From NCBI GenBank assembly GCA_037176845.1, contig JAYKXP010000013.1, positions 558,001 through 622,000 on the forward strand: a stretch of 64,000 bases of DNA, written 5' to 3'. The stretch is from Paramarasmius palmivorus. Its lineage: Eukaryota > Basidiomycota > Agaricomycetes > Agaricales > Marasmiaceae. The translations under genes and the position numbers were made by a program. Of this stretch, positions 1 to 12,100 are shown piece after piece. Position 1 is the stretch's first letter, and each line of letters begins with the position of its first letter. The notes beneath the pieces are model-generated. The model searched no databases. It was not told the DNA's origin and saw only the letters and a list, made by a program, of their open reading frames with translations.

Positions 1-344
1 GTTCCTGCAAAGTGTACCACTCGTCCGTGGTCAACTATGTCCATGGAACGCTACCAGACGCATCACCTTCCGATCTTGAAATGAGCCGGTTGCTCATCGA
101 TTATTGGATATCGTTTGCGACATCGTTAACGCCAAATGATGGGAAAGGTGCAACACGTACGTCTCCTGGATCTGTTACAAAATAATATGACTCACACGTG
201 AACCGTGTAGGCCCAACTTGGGAAGAGTACAGATATGATTCGGAAGAGGTGAGAATAGGCTTGAAGCTTTATTTATTCGACAATCACGATCACGAGCTGA
301 GCTACTTTCTAGTTCATTATGCAGCTCAATACGGAAGATCTTAG
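1..344 (+). CDS. Type-B carboxylesterase/lipase, C-terminal end (5' truncated by window edge)
   Basis: This is the last part of a carboxylesterase type B (alpha/beta hydrolase, COesterase family), a group that cleaves carboxylic esters and is usually secreted in basidiomycetes. Exon 1-156 reads through a segment containing LLIDYWISFATSLTPND, which matches the conserved 'YWxxFaxxxdPN' end of the family. A 54-bp intron (157-210, GTACGT..GTAG) restores the frame into exon 211-344, which begins PTWEEYR and ends GRS-stop; P-x-W near the C terminus is also typical. The catalytic Ser, Glu and His lie upstream outside the window, so activity cannot be judged. The first codon boundary is at base 3. 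The family assignment is firm from two independent C-terminal motifs; substrate is unknown. Confidence 0.8.
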
Positions 345-638
345 CCTGATACCGGACACCTACCGCGACAAGCAAATCGGATTCATCAACGAGAATCCAG
401 TCTTGTTTCACCATTGAAAGGAAGCATGGCAGCATGGATATTTATTGTGTGTACAGGTTACATTTGTTGCGTGAGAAGGAACTGACTCGGACAGTGGGAT
501 AATACAAAGGTCAAGAATTACACTAGCTGGTTGGAGTAGAATACAATGGGGTATGCTGATTGAGTTCGATACAAGCTTCATGGATGCAAGATAAGGGTAT
601 AGAGAAACGAAACGAAGGCGAATGGCGCGCCTTGGAGA

Positions 639-1162
639 CTACGGGCTTGGAGCTAGTGCAGCTTCGGCAGCGTAGTACTCTTCCAACTTGATGGCTGCTG
701 CCAGAACCAAATCTGCAAGGCTAACGCGTCAATAGAGAGTCGAGGAAAATGCTCAGAGCACGCACAATCAAATTTGGTCGGGGCTCTAGCAACTTGAACC
801 ACAGGTGGCTTCAACACCTTCGTAACGCGTCGTGGAGGCATAATCTTCACCCCAGCCCACGTGTCTGCTACAGAAACACGTCTCTTGTTTTTGACCGCAG
901 GGGTCGTCTTCTCGGAATTCTCTCCCTTTAACTCCTCCTCGACCCGCCCCTTGCAATAGTGATCCCGATGCTTAACCCAGTTGCTGAGATAGTATGCCCC
1001 ACTCTTTGGACGTGCATCTAACTTGATTTTTATCCCACAACGAGCGCAACCAACAGAATGTAATTCAATGGAACCCGGAACGATATGCTTCTCGCGACGA
1101 AGAAATTCGAGCCGGTCGGCAGCCGTAAGACGAGTCTTTGGCGTAGACGTGGATCTGGCCAT
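639..1162 (-). CDS. Small basidiomycete protein with CxxC..HxxxxC putative zinc-binding module
   Basis: Two exons (766-1162 and 639-712) joined by a 53-bp intron (713-765, GTGCGT..TTGCAG) encode about 156 residues. The start MARSTSTP is chosen because the frame upstream of it looks like leader. Near the middle the protein has CARCGIKIKLD followed by WVKHRDHYC, a Cys-x2-Cys ... His-x3-Cys arrangement seen in many short, uncharacterised Agaricomycete proteins and likely to bind zinc; the partners are unknown. A basic Lys/Arg segment follows the motif. Splicing gives a helical C-terminal tail (LVLAAAIKLEEYYAAEAA), whereas reading through the intron gives an unrelated low-quality tail, which supports the intron. 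No function can be assigned; DNA or RNA binding is only a guess from the motif and basic charge. Confidence 0.55.
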
Positions 1163-1650
1163 CTTTAGCAGGGGTGTAATGAGCGAAGAGGAGAACAAAG
1201 TTGTAAGGAACCTGTGATATTTTGCATGAATCTTTTATATGGTTCTGCTTGAGCCAGCAGAATTTCCTTTTTGGAAAGTCAGATAATGCTGAGGTGGTAA
1301 TGAATCGGCCACAGTAGAACAATGGCTTCCGGGGGCACATTTGCATGAAAGGATGAATAAGTGACATGCCCACGAGATGTCCAAGCTGATGCCTTATTTG
1401 GTATCAGCAGCACCATATCAAGTCACCAACCAGTGCAACAGCATTCAGCGTTGACTATATCCTCAAAGGCATTCATTCAAGACCGAGATCTGATATCCAG
1501 CTTAGTGACACACACCAATTGGGAGCTGAATAGGTGTGTATATAGCAGTCAGCATCGGGAAGCAGGAACTTGGACAATTCGATTCATCAAGATTAACTAA
1601 AACAGGTATGTATAGGGTTAGGGTTAGGAGCGAAAACCGGCGAAAAAAAA
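1163..1650. other. Intergenic, no convincing gene
   Basis: Apart from the telomere-like repeat at 1613-1628, I see no coding or RNA signal here. Short open frames on both strands lack motifs and splice continuity. Confidence 0.5.
1613..1628 (+). repeat. Short telomere-like tract (TTAGGG type)
   Basis: The sequence TAGGGTTAGGGTTAGG is two and a half units of the TTAGGG repeat that forms telomeres in most filamentous fungi. It is interstitial here and too short to prove a telomeric origin. Confidence 0.6.
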
Positions 1651-1828
1651 GGAGCCCACCCAGCCAGAGTGGCCGATGTGGGACAGGAAAATATTGGGAC
1701 GGTGCATGAGCCGAAGCCCATACAAACCGTAGACACCCTCTGTATGGACAAGGTCGCCGTGCTATGAAGGATCTCCACGGCCCACAGACCACGGTACGGG
1801 AAGGAGCCTGTGCCATCAAGGTAAGTAT
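1651..1828 (-). ncRNA. Candidate U1-like snRNA
   Basis: Read on the minus strand the segment starts AUACUUACCU, the sequence U1 snRNA uses to pair with 5' splice sites. A TATA box (TATAAAA, complement of 1855-1861) lies 27-33 bp upstream of that A. The RNA can form several perfect stems: CACAGGC with GUCUGUG, GCCGUG with CACGGC, CCAUACA with UGUAUGG. A terminal hairpin CCCAC..GUGGG follows an AAUAUUUU tract that could be a poor Sm site, and eight U residues follow at 1643-1650. Length, about 178 nt, suits U1. Against it: I cannot find the U1-70K loop GAUCAYGAAG, and the same bases on the plus strand are simply a perfect 5' splice site. A structured RNA is likely; U1 identity is tentative. Confidence 0.35.
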
Positions 1829-2131
1829 GAGTTGCTCAGATGTCGAGCGATGGATTTTATAGTGCCAGAAGTGCGCACGGACCAGGAGATATACACGTGA
1901 TTTAATGTGCAGCTTTGGGCGTCTAATTTGCACTTCTCGGCTGTACACCGATTTAGCATTCGACAATCGACGACCACACTAAACTCCTGCCATATGCACA
2001 AATTTTCTCGTGTTACGGTAGGAAGGAAAGGTATAGAAAAGGGTGATACGATTATAAACGGAGCAAAAGTATCATGTTAATACGGCTGAGGCAAGTTCAT
2101 GAATCGCCAGGTTTTTATCAACGGTCAATAT
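1829..2131. other. Intergenic; TATA box of the ncRNA candidate
   Basis: Contains the minus-strand TATAAAA at 1855-1861 discussed with the ncRNA candidate. Otherwise it is the 3' flank of the monooxygenase gene; nothing else seen. Confidence 0.4.
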
Positions 2132-4278
2132 CTAGGGCTTTTGGGACCGCCTAGCCCTTCTCTCCTCGGATAGAGAAACAATCTCACTCAGATCGATGAT
2201 CTTGAATGGCCAAGTGAACCAATTTCCTCCACTTCGCATACTACGAAGACCCATGTCTTCCAATAGTTCATCTGTGTACTGTGGCCACCTAAACGGAAGG
2301 TGAGCCTCTTATTCAATCATAACAACGGTACATGACTTACGTCCAAAATTTAAGCCCACTGCTATAGCTCTCATTTACCCAGAGCAATTGATCAGGATGT
2401 CGTTTCCTCATCCACGCCGCCTCTCGTTTGGTGACTTCCTGCGCGTCTTCAGGCGTTTTTGGTATTCTCATATCGTCTCCCAAAAAGTATGACGATATCC
2501 AGTGAGCCATCACTTCAAACGCATATCCATTATTGGTAGTGAACTGTCGAATATCGGATCAGGACGCGTCTTGCAACTTGACATCACACGCCCACTTACA
2601 ACAGCTCCGTTGATTGCGAAATCTCTTTTCTGGATGTTCTTTGCGGGGACGATGCCGCGGTAGATTGCAGAAGCCCACTGTTCGGCTTGAGGGTGAGAAG
2701 GCGGCGGATCCTTCAATGAGGTATAATGCCATTCGTCATTGTCATCACTCTCTGGTCGTTGTCGACTGATGCCCAATTCATCGGCTTGTTCCTCTAAACC
2801 AAAGTCGGCAAGTTATTGACATGACACAAAGAAAACAAGACTCACCATCAAACAGGCTCAACCACGAGCTCTTGTATCCGGTTGCCAAAATGACAGCGCT
2901 AGCCTCAAGTTCTTGGCCATTGCTTAGCCTCAGCGTCATGCTATCATGAAAGCTAGAACTCGCGGAGTATCCAGAAGCTTTTGCTGGGGCAATGATCTTG
3001 ATTTCGCCTCTGTTTACTAAGTCATGGTAGGAATGCTCTCGGAATGGTCCTTCGTCATTGACGCGTATAGACCAGAACAGGGAGTGCGCCCGGCGAAGAG
3101 GCGAGTTTTGCGACACTCGTTGTGTATTAAACTGGGAACGCGCTCAGTGTCAAAGTAGGATTATATTGAACAGCTCTTACCGATGTCGAGGTTATGGCAT
3201 CCCAAATGAAGCGAGTAAGGATACCTCCCAGCCATGTAGTGTGAAGGAAGCGCCTACGACATGTAAGTAACTCGGTACAAATGTTAGTCGTGATGTTACG
3301 CACTCCAATCGAGTCTTGAGGTCGATGTGTCCTGCCAATATGGATAAAAACCTGTACGAGACGGTTAATAATATCAAATAAGGATGAATCCACTTTCTAT
3401 TCACCTGCTTCTCCTAATGAAGTCTGGCAGAGGATTCTTTGAAGGCGATGCGAGAATAGCGTCAGTAGTTTCGAAAACAACTGTCACTTTGCGACCCGAG
3501 TTGGCCAGGTATGCGGAGGCACTAATGGGGTTTTATGAGTATTGATATCGTAAAACAGTCGTGACTGGCGTACTCTTGCGCAGATTTTCCACCCCCGACA
3601 ATGACTACGTGTCCTACACCTGGCCGTACGCTTTGTAGCAGATCTTCGAGCCTATTCCGGAGTTGAGAAGTGTGGAATACCAATCCTTTGAAGCCTGCTT
3701 CCTGGGCTGTCAGAGGCGACAAGTACGGTGGTATACTTGGCGAACTACAGCCCTGAAATCGGATAGTGAGCATTCCAGATGTATATGAGTTCCATGTTAG
3801 CATACCCCGCTGCACAATATCAACCTCTTGAAACTCAGATGCTCCCTTGACCCATCGACGAGATTCTGAACCTCTAAATTCCACCCGACATCGTCTCTAC
3901 GTATCTTCAAGACCTCGGTCCTAAAAAGGATGCGATCCCGGAGGTAGGTGTCGGCGAAAGTCCTCATATACCGCATCATATCATAGCCTGATAGTCGATT
4001 ATTAGGCTCTTCTGAAGTCATAGGCATCGATGAGAAACGGTATTCTCCATGTACACTGTTTGACATCAGAAATCAAAGACTTGCAGAGAGCCATAGACGC
4101 ACTTGTTTATCGTTAAACCAGGATACACCCGCTCTTCAGACCATACTCCTCCAACTGCTCCATCCCTCGTGATGATTTGCACACGCTTGAATCCATCTTG
4201 GACGAGAATATGTGCGCTGACGAGACCAGCAGCTCCAGCCCCAATGACTGCTACCGATTCCTCGCGAGGGTCGACCAT
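2132..4278 (-). CDS. Flavin-containing monooxygenase-like FAD/NADPH oxidoreductase
   Basis: A multi-exon gene for an FMO-like flavoprotein, which would use FAD and NADPH to oxygenate a small substrate. The N terminus has the FAD-binding Rossmann motif VAVIGAGAAG. Then come FKGLVFHTS, matching the FMO fingerprint FxGxxxHxxx, then VIVGGGKSAQ, the NADPH Rossmann motif, and ILATGY, the usual ATG(Y) motif. Start ATG 4278 (MVDPREES) is chosen because the open frame further upstream begins at a TTG. The first intron (GTGCGT..AACAG near 4070-4115) joins LTINN to VHGEYRF. The protein ends EERRARRSQKP-stop at 2132. All core motifs look intact. It is transcribed away from the region that follows at 4.3 kb. 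Substrate (N-, S- or Baeyer-Villiger type) cannot be told from sequence. Confidence 0.75.
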
Positions 4279-4529
4279 AGCAGTTAAATGACCGGAAGAT
4301 GGGCGGCCAATATATCGTTTGCCGCCAGACACGAGACTCAATTTATGTCATTGCACCACATATCGACAATGACCAAGTGAACACAAGTGGTGAGCACGCA
4401 AGTACGTGGCAGGTCCTCGTAGGCTGCATATTTGACACGGAGCAGAAGAAGGCAGGGATCGGGTACGACAGTGTAAGCGAGAACGTCGTAGTAAGTAGAC
4501 GACAGCAGTTTTGGAACGCCTTCTAGCGC

Positions 4530-4603
4530 CTATGTAAGCGCGAGGTGCGCAGAGTCCAGACTGCCGGTCACGCCGGGTGGTCTCGAGCCTCGCGCTTACA
4601 TAG
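4530..4603. repeat. Imperfect palindrome, 16-bp perfect arms
   Basis: Arms 4530-4545 (CTATGTAAGCGCGAGG) and 4588-4603 are perfect reverse complements separated by 42 bp. The similarity continues outward (CGCCTT..AAGGCG) if a 7-bp insertion in the left arm is allowed. This could be a small inverted-repeat element or a regulatory palindrome upstream of the monooxygenase gene; no transposase is nearby. Confidence 0.6.
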
Positions 4604-5080
4604 AAGGCGGCTGGGACTCCCACGCTCTTACCTCTTTCTGGACCATATCTTTCCTTCCTCAGGCCTCAGGCTTCAACCTGGTTTCGATGCATCGTTTCAA
4701 CCCTGGAAAAACCCCATCTCTGCTACAAAGAAACTTGGTAAAACTTTGTTAAAAAAATCACCAAGTCTTTTCCTGTCAACTAACCTCAACTGACACTATC
4801 TGTTAGTCTCGTATATCGGGACTCGAATGGAGCTAAAAACTGCAGCCTGGTACGCCCCAGTGAAATTAGTCCCTGCTAGAGAGACTAAGAAGCATCTTTC
4901 AAAATTTGATTCGTACAAATGGGCCATAAGTCAGCGCAAATTGCAACTACATGTTTTTTTGCGCGGAACTGATGAACTCGGATTCGTTACCAGAGGTTCT
5001 TTGTGTTATGGCTCTATGACTAGGATTCCCTTCGGATCGTATCGTCTGGACAGAGCAAATAAGTATGCGAATCCCGGATT
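4604..5080. other. Intergenic
   Basis: Ordinary sequence with a small hairpin near 4733-4765 (ACTTGGT..ACCAAGT). Short open frames are present but lack motifs. Confidence 0.4.
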
Positions 5081-6207
5081 ATGACCGACGCAAGATACGG
5101 CAGAATCAATTTTCCATTCCTTTCGGGATTCATTGTAGTCCTGTGCGTCTGTGTCCGTTCCTAATGGATCGTGAAACCCAATGTCATGTAGTTGTGGAGC
5201 CAGGTCCCGCCTTGCAACGGTCTAGCTCTACTGCGAATGGTATCGTTGACGATTATCAGTGTAAGTTCGTCTCGTCTGCTCAGAGATCTATGTTGTTTCT
5301 CACTTACTTCAGACAGTTTTACAGTCACCGACCAAACACCGTAGATCTAAGAACTCAGATACGGGAACAGTTTTCCTGTCACCTGGTACGCTCCATTTCT
5401 CTTGCTTCTCATTAAACAGCACAGGGCGAGCATGCAACTCCGACCGGGCTTTTTGCACGCCGTGTGTCGGTGCGAATTTGTATGGCCACTGTGTCATGAG
5501 TACGATATATGTACGAACACGCGCTTCAATCTTGCGTGCTGGTCGCTGTCTGTTGTAATCTGAAATGAATCAAGAAATGTGAATTCGATCCAATGGGCGA
5601 TATTAATCCATTCGTGTTCTCAGGCAGGCGAAGCCTATACCACATGTTTTATTTTTCAGGACTCGACTGAGAACGAGACTAATAGCTTTACATTAGATCC
5701 CGAGCATGCTGCATCCGCCCTCGACAATAGATGTTTTCAAGCTGTCGCGATGATGCGGATATTGCCACAGGACCTTCCACCATCCCGTTCGACGGATTTG
5801 CGCTTTCGGCTAACCTCAGAGATCAGGCTGGAGAATTGACCCCAAAATGTACTGGTACGATCTTACAGAAAGATCTCTCCATTAGATCTGACAGTGAGCA
5901 ATCAATGGAATAATGATTTCCTCCTCTGTCAACGGCAGACCCCTTGATCTTGCACACAATCTCGTGCTCCCGTCCCGCTATTGTTGGACTCGTGGCTGGT
6001 GGCGTTCACAGAACGCCCAGACAGCTGAGCTGGATTGTGCCAAACGGAAGATCTACCGCCAGCGTTCCGTTGCACGAATGGGCCAGAATAAGAAAGTGGA
6101 GTCGTTGTTATACGGTGACCATCCAAGTCGCACATTCCCGTCCCATATCACGGCTTGAATTGACCGCCGGCGCATGTTACAGCTGGCATGTATCTGGTTT
6201 CAAGTGA
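5081..6207 (+). CDS. Doubtful multi-exon gene for a membrane-anchored or secreted protein, or its relic
   Basis: An ATG at 5081 opens a short basic segment followed by a hydrophobic stretch (FPFLSGFIVVLCVCV) like a signal anchor. Candidate short introns, one of them GTAAGT..TTCAG, can link this to fragments such as YSFTVTDQTP, a Cys-containing piece with CTPCVGANLYG, and IPFDGFALSANL. That order recalls a widespread Agaricomycete family of secreted or membrane-tethered beta-sandwich proteins with a C-x2-C motif and an 'FxGtaixv' strand. I could not join all pieces into one frame, and the 3' half (5900-6200) has no recognisable features. It may be a heavily interrupted gene, a pseudogene, or chance. 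Treat the extent as approximate. Confidence 0.22.
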
Positions 6208-6318
6208 ATGGCAGCATAGTCATCTACTGACAAGACTTGGTACGGAACAAATAACGATAGTAACAACCAAGAAATTGCGGAAAGTTATCTATAGTCCGAT
6301 GTCGGAAAATACGATAAT

Positions 6319-7956
6319 TTATAGACCAGCACCACCACGGATAGCATCGAGGAGGATGGTGCCTTTATCTCCTCCCGCATGCCACACTGAAAACCCGCCT
6401 AAGCCGCTGCTTGTAATGAAAGATCCCTTATCAGCGAAAGCCTGAGGGTCGTCAAATGATACCATGACTTCCTTCTCAGCGTCATAGGCATATGCCTGAA
6501 GAGTTACAGTCAGTGGCTGAGTCTAGATCCAGAGATCATGAGCTCACAGTTCGGCTACAGTTATCGAAGCGGTATGGTTTGTTAGGAGAGCCGTCTTCTT
6601 TGAGGAATCCAGCTTCAATGAGGCCCCAGAAGGTATAGATGCCTGGAACAAAATTAAGAAACAACAGAAATGAACAGATCGGGAGAGCTCACCTCCAGCA
6701 TGGTTGGTGACGCCACAGAGGTCAACGGCGCCTTCCGGATCGTCCCACTTATCGCCAACTGGGTGCACGCCCTTGTTGAAAGGAGGATACGCGGCGAGCT
6801 CAGTGGTCGACCCATTGACAAATGCGTCGGTCGTGTTAACCGAGAAACTATGAGCATACGCGGCAACGCCTAGCACGATCTTGTTGAGAGGGACACCGGC
6901 CTGGTTCCACTTCTGCATACTCCAGACAGCAGAGCCTTGCTGGTTAGCAGGGGCAGCACAAGTGTCATTCAATGGGGCGTTTGGCCCTACGCTTGAGGAC
7001 CAGCTTCCTAGTTGGGGCGTCAGCATTTGTCACGCATAATGGAAAGATAGAATTACCCCAAACGTCGTAATTCATGATAACCTACTCAAATTCAATACTA
7101 ATGGTCCGACGGAACACAGATAAACTCACCAGGTGATCAAGCACTTCTCCCAGGCCAGTAATGTTGGTAGCAGGATTTCCAGTAGCGTCATTGAAAACAG
7201 CGAGACTGACGGCAGCGCTCAAAGAAAGGTTTGCGGCAGCTGGGTGGGCACGTAGTTCCTGGAGTAGTAATACAAAGTTGGCAGTGTCGTTGGGTGAGAT
7301 GGTGTTGCAGCCAAGTCTGCGAATTTCATAAGCCCATGAGGGACGGTGAGGCATATAATCACATACCCTTGTCGGTTGGGATATTCCCAGTCGATGTCCA
7401 ATCCATCAAGCTTGTATTGAACAGCGAAATCGGTCAAGGTTTCGACGAAGGCGGTCCTGTTTTCTGGAGTCGCCACGAGATTGGAAATGAAGCGCGAACC
7501 AGTCCAACCACCGACAGAGATGGAGACTTTGACATCCTGGAAAAGGTATCAGAAGGTTTTCGATCTTTGAAAGGGCGCCTTACATTCTCGTGCGCGGCTT
7601 TGACGAACGGTTCGAGCCCTTTAGGATCAGACCCCTCCAACGTGAGGGTACCATTGTCTGTGGGCATTCTACGGACGAGAGTTAATTAAAAATTCGATTT
7701 GTAGGGAATGAAAGCAGACGTACGCAAACGCATAGGTCATATGGGTATACTTGGACCAGCTAACATTCTCAGGAGGAAAATCGTCTGAGTTCCAGCCTGT
7801 ATAATAGCCCTTCGCAATGAACTTGGACGACGAGTTACCGGAGCCTTGACTGGGTGTCAAGTCTATATTCTTTTTGGGTACACATCGGGCTTGAGCTCCC
7901 GATAAAGCGGAGGAGAGAGCGAGCAGAGCTGTAGCTGAAGTTAAAAGAGTGAACAT
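6319..7956 (-). CDS. Secreted GH18 chitinase
   Basis: Encodes a glycoside hydrolase family 18 enzyme, which cleaves beta-1,4 bonds in chitin by substrate-assisted catalysis. ATG 7956 starts a clear signal peptide (MFTLLTSATALLALSSALSG then AQA). The mature part shows the first beta strand (FIAKGYYTGWN), the SxGG motif in KVSISVGGWTG, and the active-site motif DGLDIDWEYP with the acid Glu intact. Further on are NYDVWG and the C-terminal GGFSVWHAGGD; the frame stops at 6319. About seven short introns interrupt it. No carbohydrate-binding module or membrane anchor is visible, so this is a compact extracellular enzyme of roughly 420 residues. Likely roles are wall remodelling, autolysis or degradation of other fungi or insects; the sequence does not decide between them. 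Confidence 0.88.
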
Positions 7957-9186
7957 TGGTCAGTGTCGAGTGGATGAGGGCGGAATAGTTTGGCAATGAC
8001 TTTTAGTTTCTTGGAATTTATAGCGCGCCTTCCATTGAACCGGGTACCGAAACTGTAATGAGAACTGAATTTCCGAATGCCGATCAGTGGGGCTGATAAT
8101 AATTGGTATAAGTTATTAGGTTCTTTGCCTTGGACTCCCTTAAAGACATTGCGAACTGGCCTGTGATTGAGTGGTGTACCGCAAAGGCGGCAGAATAACT
8201 CGATTGTGCCTATAGAAAACATCGATAAGACAATAGACACGTAGAGATAGGTAAACTAGGTCGAAGGCACACCCACGTTGAATTTGCAAAAAGCTTCCGC
8301 TAATAATAATAATAATAATAATAGCCTGCACTAGGAAAATATATTCGGAAGGAAGTGGTACACCGTACCACGGCGGAAAGCGGTTTTAACGGGCCAAGCG
8401 CGTCCAAGGGCCTTGTTATTCAGTGTTTTCAATGCTTGAAGAAGCTTGAATGTATACTCGAGCCATCGCTTGTGATAGACGAGCCGTCCGATTGTAGCCA
8501 GCGAGAGGACGAGGGGGCAGGGAGATCACATTATACTAATGGAAAGTTATTGCTGGAGAAACGTGCTTCAGCCCTCAAATTCCAATGATGACATTCAGGG
8601 ACTGGATAATAATCCGAGGGTCTTCAAATTTGCGACAGTATTTTCCAAGTCGTGAATCGGAGTGGATTGTCGAGATTTCCTGGGTTTTTTAACCATTCAA
8701 ATATCTAGAAAAGAGCTACCTGCGTAACATTAGAATCCAGAGGAAACTTACGCTACAGTGAACATTCCGCACCTAAAACCCACGGGAAAACAGTTCAGCG
8801 TGCTGTCAGCTCGATTACGCTTGAACCTCCCAGAACCTTTACCCTTGAATATACCGAAACGGGTAAACATTGAGAACATGATGATACATCCCGAATCAGT
8901 AAAACCTGAGGGGGCCTGAAGACGTGGATACCGAACTCAGAACTGAGCGTGGTGAAGGTGAGTGCCAAGATGCGCAATCACTCCTCCACTGAACAAGCGC
9001 CCAAGTCTTCGATACATCACGAGCATATTTTCGCATGGTAAGTACTTACATGATATCGTACGTCTATGGAATAGTAACACCTCTGCTGAAATATTAAATA
9101 CATCGTTGAATGGGTCATGGTCATGAAAAAATAAAACCATAAGTTACTGAATGCCACTCCTTGTATGCAAGTGTAGAGATCCTTAA
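7957..9186. other. Intergenic region of about 1.2 kb
   Basis: Holds the promoter side of the chitinase and the 3' flank of the large oxidoreductase gene. It contains a (TAA)7 microsatellite but no gene I can support. Confidence 0.5.
8301..8323 (+). repeat. (TAA)n microsatellite
   Basis: Seven perfect TAA units and part of an eighth. A simple repeat with no evident function. Confidence 0.9.
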
Positions 9187-12100
9187 TCAAGTAACAACTT
9201 TGACTATAGCCGTACCACCGTCTCCTAAAGGTCCATTGTCTACAAACAAGTCCGGTGCCCGTTCAAAAGTTACTGTCCTTTTGTCCATGTCTCCGAGCCA
9301 TGGTCGAATTCCGTCCTCCAGTGCCAACTTAACCACTGCCCTCATGCTATCTCTCACGTCATGGCCTTCCCAATCAACGTCCTGGGCTATGCTAACCCAT
9401 GCATAGCCTACCTTCCCGTTGCTGAAAGTATTCGCACTATCGACGCTGCCGTTTCCAGTGGCGTCGCCGTCCTTGTGGTTATTATGATTGTTCTTCATCG
9501 AACGCAGACCAGCCTTGAAATGGTCTGAAGCAGTGGGAATTACACGTCCCGGTAGATCCCCAAAGAGGGTGGTGAATTGACCCACTCCACGATTTGCTTG
9601 CGTGTTTGCAGAACCGTTAGAGCCGGGTTTGATCCTCAAGCTCCCAAAGCCTCTCTTCAAGCCACTCCCTGTCGAGGAAGAAGAATCCGACCTCGACCTC
9701 GACTTGCTAGCAGTCGATGAACGAGTTCCAAGGTTCCTCAATAACCTCTCAGATGCCTCCCAAACCTCCTTCCCGCCAACAGTATCAAGCACCGCATCAA
9801 AGATATCACCATCTCCAATCAACTGTTCTATCACTCGAACGACAGCTCCTCGACCTTCGTCATCCGGTGTTGAACCAGCACCACCATCATCAAAGATCAC
9901 TTCATCAGCGCCCCAACGTCTGACACGATCCTCAATCGCTAACATACTCGCCTTTTCCTCTTCTTCGCTCTCGAACTCGCCTGGTACAGTCGCATGGACG
10001 GTAACCTTCCAACCTTTCTTGGCGAGCATCTGGGTAACGATTGCGCCTGTCCCGTCATGTCCTCTCAGAACAAGCGCTCTTCTCCGTCGTTCATCAGAGT
10101 GCCGATCTAGGAACGAAAATGCAAACGTCCGCACGGCTCTGTAAGCCTGGACACCACAAAGAGGTAACAGAGCCAGTTCTTCCAAAGACATTTGCGGACC
10201 TTTGGGTAGACTCGCTGCGGCACGAGATGATACGGAGGTAGAGCGCGAAAGACTGTTGAGTGTAGAAGGCGTGGAGGGTGTGTAGATGGGATACCTCGAC
10301 GAATGCGGATACGATGACGATTTGAGAACGGATGAAGAGGAATCTGAGGTATCTCTGGCCGAACCCCGGTCTTCGTCGTCGTCGGCTTGCGATACTGGAT
10401 CAGCGAGGGCAGATGCAGGTAGTGCGGGGTGTGGTATTCGGACAATCTTATGTCGATCAACGACAATGAATTCCTGAAGTGCTCCGCACTGATAGGGGAT
10501 GAACATCAACAATCAAGTTCAATAGCCAAGAAGTCGTTTTCCTTACCTTCTTGACATCCAGTAGCCCAACGACCCACTCTCCTTTCCGAACAACATCATC
10601 GCTGACCTCGAATCCGCATTCCAATACTCTGCCTACGAAACTTCTGCCAGGAATAAACCCGACGTCAGGGTCAGGTGTACGACCACTATTGGAAATCGTA
10701 GCACTAGATGACGGAAATCGACCACCCGATCCATCGTCCTGAGTTCCAACTTTCCCTTTTCGCCGACTGACCAAACTCATAGAACGCATCAAGCCACCTC
10801 CTGGACGTGTAGCCCCACTCTCGCTCGTACTCCTTCTTCCTTGTCCACTCGGTCTTGCTTGGTTCCCATCTGCAGAATCCTCGGAGCCTCTAACACTCCC
10901 ACTAGGACTTCGAGGACCAGAAGCCGAAGTGGGCGTCACACCACACAATCTTGCATCAACTCCATCCACTCCCACAGCCCACACTTGCACCAACACGCTA
11001 CCTTCAGGCACATGACTTGGTGGCTTGCGATAACTCGTGAAAGATAACGGACTTTCACTCTTCCCCTTTCCCTTACTACTCTGCGCAACTCCGTTCACCA
11101 TCTTCTTCGTCTTGCTCCGGCCCAACAATGCACCCAACAACCCAGACTTGGTCGTACCATCAGGATTCCCACCTCTACCTATCCCTTTCGTAATCTCCAC
11201 CGTGGCCATCGTCGTCTGCGCGACCCCACTTCGCGTCAAATCAACCTTCCCATCGACTCCTCCGACAACATCGAGACCGGAGAAGAGATTACTCATCCGC
11301 TTACTACTCGTAGCGAAGGCCGGTTGAGGAGCTCGTGGGAGCGTTAAAGACGTGTAACCAGGCGTGCCGTATGAGGGTAACGACGGTGAGGTATACGATG
11401 AACTGGAAGACGAAGGCATATCCAGCTCGTCTTCCTCATATAGCTTTGAGAGGTCTTCCAGGGATCTGGATTTGCGGCGTGAGAGGTTGGGTCTGGCCAT
11501 GGTCCCGTGTCGCCGTCGATGTGACGTCGACGAAGTGGAAGAAGCTGATGACCGAGGCAGGACAGTAGACCTACTACTGCTACTCGATGCGGCAGAAGAG
11601 GATACGGAATGCTTGGAATTGGGTGATGAGTTGGTACGCGGTCTGTCTTCTCGAAGTGGAGATGAAACCAAGGGTGCGTTGATTAGTACGCTGCTCCTCG
11701 GCATGTTGTATTGAACGGCATCTTCGTCCTCCTCGAGCAGAGCGGTCATGCTCATCATAATGCTGGGGTTAGTCTTTGATAATGTTTTGGCTATATTTTT
11801 GCGTGGACCAGGTGGTGGAGGCTGAGGTATCGCAGGCGTGGTTAAGGCTCGGGTAGGACGGGCAGAGACATTGGGATATGAGGGCTGGGTAATGGTGGAA
11901 GAGGAAGATGACGATGAAGATGACGATGAACCATATGAAGCTGACCTCGTGGGTTTCCTCTTGGTCGTGGATTTGGATGAAGGTAGAAAAGGTCCTTGTT
12001 GAGTAGTCGTGGAAGATTTAGATGGTGGAGGAACAAGCCATCTCACATCTCTTGCCCAGTCGTCGTCGGTATATGACCCTGTCCTGCCATTTGTAGCGCC

